Assembly (NCBI GenBank): GCA_964525815.1
Contig: CAZGJQ010000010.1
Span: forward strand, 1-35,176
Direction: 5' to 3'
Length of the DNA: 35,176 nt
Source of the DNA: UBA1049 sp964525815
GTDB lineage: Bacteria > Bacillota > Clostridia > Oscillospirales > CAG-382
Positions 23,518-30,323 of the stretch are shown piece by piece; within the stretch, counting starts at the first letter, position 1, and each line of letters begins with the position of its first letter. Made by a program: the position numbers and the translations under genes. The notes below the pieces were generated by a model that was not told the DNA's origin, did not search any database, and saw only the letters and a program-made list of their open reading frames with translations.

Positions 23518-25272
23518 TTATTCCTCCAGCAGGCTGTTTATTGCCCAGTCCTGCTTTACACCCTCGGCAAACGCCTGTAGATATTCCTCTCTCTCCTCCA
23601 GCCATAGCGGACGGGCGGGAACCTTGAGACGGTTATAACGGGTATCGTAATCCGCATAGCTGAACCAAACAGCCGCCTTAATTTCGGGATAATCGGGCAG
23701 ATACTTAAACATATCCTTAATCCAGCGTTCCTTGTCCCCGCCGACCGAGCTGCACCCAAACTCTCCGATTATCCATGGGAAGTCAGAAAAATACCTTCTG
23801 TTTTTTTCTACAAGAGGCGCATAACAGGCGTTAAAGGAGCGGAAGGTCTCATACTGATAGTAGCTGCCTGCCGAGTAGGAGGTTAACCCTATCATCTGCA
23901 CATAATTATTCCCCGGATAATAGGCGAGCATATTGTTCCAGTTTACGGGTGGGAAATCATTGTCGAACGGATTGAATATCCAAATAGCATTTCTAACACC
24001 CTCTTCGGCAAAAATGTCATAAACATGCTGCCAGACCTTTATATAAACATCGGGGTCGTTCAATAGCTGTACACCGGAATACTTACACCAGGTGGTATTC
24101 ATCTCGTTTGAGCAGCGCAGTAAAACGGGATGCTCAAACTCCTTTAGTCCTTCAGCCCATTTGCGTATATGGGTGTCATACCTGCCATCTAAGATTCCGA
24201 AGGTGTTGTTTGTGTTGAAATCATCTCCGTTACCGCCCGATAGCAGGTGCAGCGTAAGCTCGGCAATCTGTCCTCTCTCGTAGTATGCCCGCTTCAGCTC
24301 CTCCAACGGAAATTCCGCCGTCATCTCACGGTAAAACATGATAATGGGGAACCGGTAATCTATGGAATTTTCTATCTCATCCACATGATAATAATCCAAG
24401 TCAGAGTACGGTGAAAACAGTCCCCAGGCTACCCCCTGCTGATTACGCATCCTCTCGTACAGCGCCGCGGTCTCCTCGTTCCAATCGGGCAGCTCGGGTG
24501 TGTACACAGCGCTTCCGATATTCTTTCCCTTAGCCTCAATCAATTCAAAGCTGTCGAGAACGGTCTGTATAAGCGAATTGTATTTGTCAAAATCGGTGAC
24601 ATTGAACATAAAGCTGTAGAACACGCCGTTATCCACATATATGTTTATATGAGCGTAGCTGTTCATGGTTTCCGGGCTGCTGCTGAAAGGCTTGCGGCTG
24701 ATATAATTAAACTTGGTGATATAGTCGCCTATTTTTCCGTAGCCGTCATAAGAAACTCCGTTATAGGTGCGTGCGGTAAGGTTATATTTTTCGCAGTAGG
24801 TATCCCTGAGCTCCTCCATGCGGTTGTTGGAAAGATACTCGTTGCTCTCAAGGTGCTTGCAGTTATAATACTCCATGAACTCAACAAAGTTATAGCCGGT
24901 ATGCTCCTTGGAAATCCTTAGCTTCACCTCATTTGACTTAAAGCTCACCGATGCTTGAGATATGGAAAAGTCGGGCTCCAGTCTTGCCTCGGCGGGGAAG
25001 CTGATTTTGAAGCCGTTCGGGTGATCCGTATAAAGAACGTTTTCCCCGCTTTTTTCTATAACCTTCATATCCTCGGTATAATCGGGCTCCTCTTCCGTCA
25101 AGACTCCGTTCCGATAGATCCCGAACGGCTCGTAGGGACCCGGTTCAACCGGCTCGCTTATATCGGATAGCTCAGACACAGTATCTCTACTCTCCTCGGA
25201 GATACCAAAGCATGCGGTAACACTCATAATCATTATACCTATTAACAATAAAAAGCAAACTCTCTTTTTCAT
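23518..25272 (-). CDS. GH26-like glycoside hydrolase lipoprotein
   Basis: A 584-residue lipoprotein: signal peptide with lipobox MSVTAC (C21), a linker, an N-terminal domain of about 200 residues that I do not recognise, and a TIM-barrel-like C-terminal half (about 275-570). The features LLRCSNEMNTTW (E390, candidate acid/base), WIFNPFDNDFP and WIIGEFGCSS (E504, candidate nucleophile) match the GH26 mannanase-type layout. Beta-mannan or related glycan cleavage at the cell surface is likely, but activity is not certain because the surrounding positions differ from classic GH26. It lies 12 bases after the solute-binding gene. Confidence 0.75.
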   Translation of the reverse strand: MKKRVCFLLLIGIMIMSVTACFGISEESRDTVSELSDISEPVEPGPYEPFGIYRNGVLTEEEPDYTEDMKVIEKSGENVLYTDHPNGFKISFPAEARLEPDFSISQASVSFKSNEVKLRISKEHTGYNFVEFMEYYNCKHLESNEYLSNNRMEELRDTYCEKYNLTARTYNGVSYDGYGKIGDYITKFNYISRKPFSSSPETMNSYAHINIYVDNGVFYSFMFNVTDFDKYNSLIQTVLDSFELIEAKGKNIGSAVYTPELPDWNEETAALYERMRNQQGVAWGLFSPYSDLDYYHVDEIENSIDYRFPIIMFYREMTAEFPLEELKRAYYERGQIAELTLHLLSGGNGDDFNTNNTFGILDGRYDTHIRKWAEGLKEFEHPVLLRCSNEMNTTWCKYSGVQLLNDPDVYIKVWQHVYDIFAEEGVRNAIWIFNPFDNDFPPVNWNNMLAYYPGNNYVQMIGLTSYSAGSYYQYETFRSFNACYAPLVEKNRRYFSDFPWIIGEFGCSSVGGDKERWIKDMFKYLPDYPEIKAAVWFSYADYDTRYNRLKVPARPLWLEEREEYLQAFAEGVKQDWAINSLLEE

Positions 25273-25284
25273 ATCATCCCCCCC

Positions 25285-26583
25285 TTAATAGCTCTTCCTG
25301 CCCCGGTCATCAAGCTCTGCGGCTCTTTGCGAAAACTCTACTGCGTCAATTTGCCCTTTAAGCAGCTGGGACAGTAAACCACATATATCGCTACCCGCTG
25401 CGGACACATCCTGCAAATAGGGGTACATATATTCAATCCTCTGGGTTTCTCTCATGTAATCGGCAACCCCGAAATAGGGAGTAACCGATTTAATCTCCCA
25501 GCCAAGCTCGTCTGCCTTATAAACGGTTGCGGTGGTGTCGCCGTATTGGTACAGATATTCCGCATAAGCGGCGGCTATACAGATGGCTATTTTAACCGCA
25601 GACCGTTTATCTGTACAATCATTTGAGATTAGGAATCCGTTTCCTATTTTCATGCTTGAGCCGGAGGATATGCCGTAGTTATCTATATAGGAATAATCCT
25701 TGACCGGTGCAAAGAACCAGCCCGATTTGTTAACGCTTCTCGTCGCCTTATCGTTCAGCGACCAGGAGCCGTCCGCAAGCATTGCAACCTCTCCCTTGAT
25801 AAACGAGGTGCTGTTTTGAGCATAGCTCTGATTCAAAAACTTCGACTCAATGTAATCGTTTTCCACTAAGGTTTGCAGCAGCTCCGCTGCCCAAACATAG
25901 GGTGCGTCTCCAAAGCTTGCTTCTTTCCTCATAATTCTCTTGGTTATATCAGGCTCAACGGTCAGGGCAAACGCCTCAAGCAGCATACAGCTCTGCCAGG
26001 ACTCAGAGGCACTGGTGGCGAGTGCGGGAATGCCGTTTTGCTTTAGTGCTTCGCACACCTCAAGCAACTGCTCTGCGGTCTCCGGCACGGTCAGTCCCAA
26101 TTCATCGAATATCTGCCGGTTATAGTAAATAACTGTATAGTTGGCGGGCTCATAGGGTATAGTATATATGTTCCCGTCCTCATAATCCTGTATGGCTCCG
26201 CAGCAAGCCATATCACCAAAATTTTCGGCTTCAAGATAATCCCCGATTGCGGCTATTTTTCCGGAGGTCGCTATCTGGTCAAAATATCCCTCCGGAGAGG
26301 TGAAAACATCATAGGAGCCGTCCTTAACGCTGTTATAATAATCCGCGCTGTCCCAGTTGCGGCTCATGGTCAGCGAAACCTTTATTTCGGGGTATGTCTG
26401 TTCCAGCTTAGTTTGTATAAACTGCTGCATCATATAGTCGGTTTCGTTAAGATATACCTTGATGGTGTTTTCCTGCGCCTCAGCCTTTTCGCCGTCAATG
26501 GCAAGGGCAAGATATATAAGGGCAGGGATAAGCATTAGCGCCGCAAGAACCAAGGCAAGTATCGCTTTTATTTTTATGCTCAT
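25285..26583 (-). CDS. Membrane-anchored extracellular solute-binding protein (sugar type)
   Basis: A 432-residue family-1 solute-binding protein. One N-terminal hydrophobic segment (about 6-28) shows no lipobox cysteine, so it is probably anchored or cleaved. Binding-protein features include YNRQIFDELGLTVPETAEQLLEVCEAL and MLADGSWSLNDKA. GGAGGT precedes the ATG at 26583; an in-frame ATG at 26661 overlaps the promoter region and has no site. There is no ABC permease or ATPase beside it. It is the first gene of the operon with the GH26-like lipoprotein and MBL-fold hydrolase. Confidence 0.85.
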   Translation of the reverse strand: MSIKIKAILALVLAALMLIPALIYLALAIDGEKAEAQENTIKVYLNETDYMMQQFIQTKLEQTYPEIKVSLTMSRNWDSADYYNSVKDGSYDVFTSPEGYFDQIATSGKIAAIGDYLEAENFGDMACCGAIQDYEDGNIYTIPYEPANYTVIYYNRQIFDELGLTVPETAEQLLEVCEALKQNGIPALATSASESWQSCMLLEAFALTVEPDITKRIMRKEASFGDAPYVWAAELLQTLVENDYIESKFLNQSYAQNSTSFIKGEVAMLADGSWSLNDKATRSVNKSGWFFAPVKDYSYIDNYGISSGSSMKIGNGFLISNDCTDKRSAVKIAICIAAAYAEYLYQYGDTTATVYKADELGWEIKSVTPYFGVADYMRETQRIEYMYPYLQDVSAAGSDICGLLSQLLKGQIDAVEFSQRAAELDDRGRKSY

Positions 26584-26667
26584 TTTTACCTCCGGAATTA
26601 GTTTTATTATACTTATAAACAGTATACCACAAACACAAGACTGCTGTAAAGTGTTTTGCACTTATTG

Positions 26668-26710
26668 CCAATTAAATAGTTTATATAAATGTGTATACAT
26701 ATTTAATTGG
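26668..26710 (+). repeat. Perfect inverted repeat upstream of the coat-protein genes
   Basis: CCAATTAAATA (26668-26678) and TATTTAATTGG (26700-26710) are perfect 11-bp arms around a 21-base AT-rich spacer. The right arm touches the ribosome site GGGGAGGTGAT of the TTG-started gene at 26726. It could be an operator for the divergent region or an RNA hairpin beside the ribosome site. Confidence 0.65.
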
Positions 26711-26725
26711 GGGGAGGTGATATTT

Positions 26726-26899
26726 TTGAGTCCTAAGGAATTGCTTTATATTGAGGATGCCCTTAACCACGAGCAGTTTATGAAAACCCAGTGCACAGAA
26801 TGCGCAAACCAGCTGAAAGACCCTGCTCTCAAGAATTTTGTCGGACAGCTCGCTCAAAGGCATACCCAGATTTTCGATGAAATATATCGAACTCTTTGA
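26726..26899 (+). CDS. Small CotF-like spore coat protein
   Basis: A 57-residue protein starting at TTG (26726) behind GGGGAGGTGAT, an exceptionally strong ribosome site; no ATG or GTG is available at a suitable distance. The sequence SPKELLYIEDALNHEQFMKTQC ... IFDEIYRTL resembles the helical ferritin-like CotF/YhcQ coat family (COG5577), in which an N-terminal piece often precedes a second member. It is followed by another coat-like gene after 83 bases. A role in the mother-cell-made spore coat is likely. Confidence 0.7.
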   Translation: MSPKELLYIEDALNHEQFMKTQCTECANQLKDPALKNFVGQLAQRHTQIFDEIYRTL

Positions 26900-26982
26900 C
26901 TGACACGATATTCAATCGAATTAAGCATGCCCGAAATGCTTGCCGGACAAAAAAACCTTCGGGGGAAAGGATGACATTAAAA

Positions 26983-27231
26983 ATGGATGATAAAAACCTT
27001 ATGGAAAGCCTGCTGTTTTCCGTAAAGACCACAAGCGGACTTTTTTATAACGGAACCGTTGAATCGACAACCGCAAATGTAAGAAACGCTTTTGACAGCG
27101 CACTTAACAAGTCCCTGCAGATGCAAAACGAAATATACTCCAAGATGAACGAGAAAGGCTGGTACCAGCCCACCTCCGTGGAACAGCAGAAAATCAGCCA
27201 GACAGCTCAGAAATTCTCACAAATGAGATAG
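26983..27231 (+). CDS. CotF-family spore coat protein
   Basis: An 82-residue helical protein: MDDKNLMESLLFSVKTTSGLF ... LNKSLQMQNEIYSKMNEKGWYQP. The MNEKGWYQ ending is characteristic of CotF-type coat proteins (COG5577). I prefer the ATG at 26983, about 11 bases after AAAGGA; an ATG at 26971 is too close to that site. It pairs with the small gene upstream, and the two could form one ferritin-like coat unit. Together with pro-sigma-K it supports endospore formation. Confidence 0.8.
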   Translation: MDDKNLMESLLFSVKTTSGLFYNGTVESTTANVRNAFDSALNKSLQMQNEIYSKMNEKGWYQPTSVEQQKISQTAQKFSQMR

Positions 27232-27264
27232 ATACAATATTGCTATAGGTTGTTGCTTATAAAT

Positions 27265-27314
27265 AATCCCGTTTTCCGCATATTGAAAGGTATGCGGCTG
27301 CGGGATTTTTATTT
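27265..27314 (+). terminator. Terminator after the coat genes
   Basis: AATCCCG (27265-27271) and CGGGATT (27301-27307) enclose an inner stem CCGCATA/TATGCGG, followed by a T-run. The T-run merges into the TTGACA of the next promoter. Confidence 0.85.
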
Positions 27315-27341
27315 GACAAAAAGTACCGTATATGCTATATT
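27313..27341 (+). promoter_or_regulatory. Sigma-A promoter of the scaffoldin-like gene
   Basis: TTGACA (27313-27318), 17-base spacer, TGC-TATATT (TATATT 27336-27341), an extended -10. The start codon is at 27379, giving a leader of about 30 bases with GGGGACC as a weak ribosome site. Confidence 0.8.
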
Positions 27342-27378
27342 TGAATAAGTCCAAATTATATTAATAAGGGGACCCAAA

Positions 27379-29568
27379 ATGAAAAAAACGGTTTGCTTTT
27401 TGCTAATTTTATTAATGCTGTCCGGAATGCTTATCCTGCCTTCTGCGGCGGTTTCTGCAAATGCGCAGGTAACAATAAAAGCTGCGAGCGTAGTACCCAC
27501 TATCAACGGAATCGTGAGCGCCGGTGAATACGGCGAAAAAATACATTCGGTTGATTACGACAGCGACGAATTTATCTCCGATTATGATCAGGATAAAAGC
27601 GTTGAATCGGATTTTTATATGACCTGGACGGAGGGTAGCCTCTATATGGCTTGGGTAGTTCATTCCGACGATCATTGGCCTATACCCGAGGATCACGAAG
27701 GCGGACTTGGATACATGTGGCAGTACTCATGTGTACAGTTTATGCTTTGTACGGGTGCTCCGGATGCTTCAAAGCCGGGTACTTATCAGACGGGGCAGTG
27801 GAGCGGAAACTATCTTGAGGCAGGTCTTTCGGTAATGTCGGACGGCTCAAGCTACAAGGTTGCATGGTCATTACCGGTAGGCGGTGAGAGCCTAACGGTT
27901 GACGACTGGGATTTTTCGGGCGTGAGAGATGAGACCAGCAAGACCACAACTTATGAAGTTAGACTTCCATGGAGCAAGATTGGTATTAAATCAATTGGAT
28001 CCGGCACCCAGTTCGGTCTTACATATGCAGTGGCAACTCAGGAGCACTTTGACATAGAACCGCAAATGGCTGAATGGCAGGACGCCATTATCGGCGGCAA
28101 GAATATGGATGCGGGAGCTGTTATCACCCTCTCGGACGAAACAACTGACGGCGACATAACCGGATCACCCTTGGAGAACCCGGATTATAATATAATCCTC
28201 GACGCACCCGAGCAGTATGTTCCCGGGGATACGATAGAGGTAACCCTTACGCTTAATGATATTGCTGCGGAGGGCGGATTCGGTCTTGTACACCTCCTGC
28301 TGTACTATGATGCGGATAAGGTCGAGCCCTTAATAAAGAACTATCTTGAGGTTGACAATGCCTATATGGATAATTTTCTTGAGTCGGCTCCAAGCATTAA
28401 TCAATGGGAGGGCTTATGCAAGCTTGAGGAGGAGTACTCGAGATACGACATTTCCTTTATGACCACACAACAAAACACCCACGCCAAGGAAGACGGAGAG
28501 GTGGTTATTAAGGTCTGGTTCACGGTGAAATCGGGTGCCGATGGGGACATAGTGTTCCAGGTACCGCATTCGAGTACATTCTGCGCTGATTATGATTTGA
28601 ATAAGTATTACGGCAACGCCGGAAAAGTATCGGTATCAAAAGGGGAGGAGCCGGACTTCATGGGCAGTCCTATGGAGGACCCGGATTATACCCTTGAGGT
28701 TTATGCTTCGGATTTTTACTACCCGGGATATGTGGTTTTTGTTGTCATTACCGTCAGAGACATTGTACCCGCAGATGGACTTAATCTAATACAGTTTAAT
28801 TTATATTATGACAGTACTGCCGTGGAACCGATTTATATAAATGACCCTTCTAATGATAATTTTAATATGACGGAATTTATTGTAACCGCTCCGAATATAA
28901 AAAGTTGGGAATCATTTTGCAGGCTACAGGAGGAGCACTCAAGATATGACCTTGCCTTCCTGACGACAAGAGCCGATTCCTCCTCAAAGGAAGATGATTC
29001 ATTGATTATAATGGTGCCTTTTTTGATTAATCCCGATACAGAGGAGGATATTTTATTCTATGTTCCTCATAACGAAAACAAGGCGCTGTCGTATTCCATG
29101 GTCGATTATTACGGAAACGGCGGTATGGCTGCTCTTTCCGCAGGCAGCGTTGAGCCTCTTGAGCTGAATGAGCAGAGCAAGCTCATAATTGATGAAGAGA
29201 ACGGCTTTTTAATCGGAGCTCACTCCGGCTTGACCGCAGGTTCGTTACAGTCTATGTTCAAGGGCGAGGTTATGATTTTTAATAATGACGGCGAACCAGT
29301 ATCCGATAATCAGCCTATAGGAACAGGCTTTATAATAACAAACGGAGTACAGGTAATAAGCGTTGTAATACTTGGTGATGGCAACGGAGACGGTGTCGTT
29401 AATGCAAAGGATTATACACTGGCAAAAAGAGCCTTCTTGGGCACCTACACTTTGGAGGGACCGATGCTTAGAGCTGTTTGCATTGAGGGGAGGAGCGCTC
29501 CTACAGCAAAGGATTACATAAAAATAAAGAGGCACTTCCTCGGAACACATAATCTTTATGAAACCTAA
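27379..29568 (+). CDS. Secreted scaffoldin-like protein: CBM9/DOMON-like domain, two cohesin-like repeats, dockerin-like tail
   Basis: A 729-residue protein with a signal peptide (1 to about 29). Residues 38-252 look like a CBM9/DOMON-type carbohydrate- or ligand-binding domain (TINGIVSAGEYG, then FYMTWTEGSLYMAWVV). Two related repeats follow (263-422 and 429-590). Both open with SP-ENPDY or SP-EDPDY, contain a cohesin-like LLLYYDADKVEP or FNLYYDSTAVEP strand, share SRYD-SF/AF-TT, and end in YYGN-G. A C-terminal module (605-729) carries one calcium loop DGNGDGVVNAKD (667-678) and a second, loop-less repeat (AKDYIKIKRHFLGTHNL). Cohesin plus dockerin on one chain suggests a scaffold or adaptor; binding partners are unknown. 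Confidence 0.75.
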   Translation: MKKTVCFLLILLMLSGMLILPSAAVSANAQVTIKAASVVPTINGIVSAGEYGEKIHSVDYDSDEFISDYDQDKSVESDFYMTWTEGSLYMAWVVHSDDHWPIPEDHEGGLGYMWQYSCVQFMLCTGAPDASKPGTYQTGQWSGNYLEAGLSVMSDGSSYKVAWSLPVGGESLTVDDWDFSGVRDETSKTTTYEVRLPWSKIGIKSIGSGTQFGLTYAVATQEHFDIEPQMAEWQDAIIGGKNMDAGAVITLSDETTDGDITGSPLENPDYNIILDAPEQYVPGDTIEVTLTLNDIAAEGGFGLVHLLLYYDADKVEPLIKNYLEVDNAYMDNFLESAPSINQWEGLCKLEEEYSRYDISFMTTQQNTHAKEDGEVVIKVWFTVKSGADGDIVFQVPHSSTFCADYDLNKYYGNAGKVSVSKGEEPDFMGSPMEDPDYTLEVYASDFYYPGYVVFVVITVRDIVPADGLNLIQFNLYYDSTAVEPIYINDPSNDNFNMTEFIVTAPNIKSWESFCRLQEEHSRYDLAFLTTRADSSSKEDDSLIIMVPFLINPDTEEDILFYVPHNENKALSYSMVDYYGNGGMAALSAGSVEPLELNEQSKLIIDEENGFLIGAHSGLTAGSLQSMFKGEVMIFNNDGEPVSDNQPIGTGFIITNGVQVISVVILGDGNGDGVVNAKDYTLAKRAFLGTYTLEGPMLRAVCIEGRSAPTAKDYIKIKRHFLGTHNLYET

Positions 29569-29962
29569 TAATAAAAAAACTATTAGAAAGAGCATGTGTA
29601 CGGATATGCAAAGAAAAATCCTAATTACAGCCGTAGTAGCCCTTATGCTTTTAGCCTCTGTGTTGCTGATGTCCTGCGAAAAAGAACAAGGCGAATATAT
29701 CAGCGGTTCATACATGAACGACAGCCTGAATGTGGGATATAACTTCTTTCCTAACGGTACCGGTTTTCAGTTCATTAATGAAAACGCTTATATGATTGAA
29801 TATGTAATCAAGGACGGTAATATAACCATAACGACCTTGGTCGAACCGAAGGTTATCGAGACCTTTTCGTTTGAGCAGTATTCAGAGAGCGTTATTATAG
29901 GCGGAGTGATTTATATTGTTGTTCCGGACGAGGTATCCGTCGGACCGATTCCGTATGTATAG
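29558..29962 (+). CDS. Small lipoprotein of unknown function
   Basis: Up to 134 residues. A hydrophobic segment ends in a lipobox LLMSC (near residue 40), after which a compact beta-rich domain of about 90 residues follows (YISGSYMNDSLNVGYNFFPNG, ITTLVEPKVIETFSF). The domain resembles generic small beta-sheet lipoproteins that report on a fibril or polymer. I cannot assign a function. The first ATG overlaps the previous gene by 11 bases and has no clear ribosome site, so coupling is likely; ATGs at 29594 or 29606 would give a more usual signal peptide. Confidence 0.65.
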   Translation: MKPNNKKTIRKSMCTDMQRKILITAVVALMLLASVLLMSCEKEQGEYISGSYMNDSLNVGYNFFPNGTGFQFINENAYMIEYVIKDGNITITTLVEPKVIETFSFEQYSESVIIGGVIYIVVPDEVSVGPIPYV

Positions 29963-30012
29963 AATGTAATATGTTTTTGTAACAAAAAATGGTGCAAGCA
30001 GAGATATTTTTA

Positions 30013-30041
30013 TTGACAAACAAAAAAAAGCATTATATAAT
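30013..30041 (+). promoter_or_regulatory. Consensus sigma-A promoter of the T-box operon
   Basis: TTGACA (30013-30018), 17-base spacer, TATAAT (30036-30041). The expected start near 30048 places the T-box leader immediately downstream. Confidence 0.9.
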
Positions 30042-30070
30042 AACACAAACACATTATTATATTAATAAAT

Positions 30071-30300
30071 GCTAAGACGAGGACACGAGCCTGGAAAAGG
30101 GTTTTTAGAGAGCCGCCGGACGGTGCAAGGCGGTAACCGGATTCTGATGCTTATCACCTCCGAGCAGCAATGCTGAAATATCAGTAAGCATTGACGGAGT
30201 AGCTCACCCGTAAAGCTGAGCGGCGTTGTCGGACGCAGCAAATGAGTGGTTATATGAAGAATTCTTGGACTTCATCTCGTTGCGATGAGGTCCTTATTTT
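30071..30300 (+). promoter_or_regulatory. T-box riboswitch, apparent isoleucine specifier
   Basis: Stem I: GAGG near its base (30079-30082) pairs with CCTC (30157-30160). AGAGAG (30107-30112) leads into the apical stem GCCGCC/GGCGGT with a GGTG-containing loop, the classic T-box head. The codon ATC (30153-30155), followed by A and the closing CCTC, sits where specifier codons lie, indicating tRNA-Ile; a reading as TAT (Tyr) one base earlier is the alternative. Antiterminator: AATGAG (30241-30246) pairs with CTCGTT (30276-30281), and ATGAAG (30254-30259) with CTTCAT (30270-30275). The bulge TGGT (30247-30250) reads the tRNA ACCA end with discriminator A. Uncharged tRNA should switch the gene on. 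Confidence 0.9.
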
Positions 30301-30306
30301 ATTTTT
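30267..30306 (+). terminator. T-box terminator
   Basis: GGACTTCATC (30267-30276) and GATGAGGTCC (30284-30293) with a 7-base loop, then a T-rich run. Its 5' arm shares bases 30270-30276 with the antiterminator, so the two structures are mutually exclusive. Confidence 0.92.
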
Positions 30307-30323
30307 TGGAGGTTAGGTATTAT

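Noticed and set aside
23495..23605. An N-terminal extension of the MBL-fold hydrolase
   Set aside because: It would overlap the end of the GH26-like gene, has no ribosome site, and its composition is unlike the family; GTG at 23494 has AAGGAG at the right distance.
26459..26725. An N-terminal extension of the small coat protein
   Set aside because: The frame runs through the solute-binding gene's start region and the inverted repeat; the strong GGGGAGGTGAT fixes the TTG at 26726.
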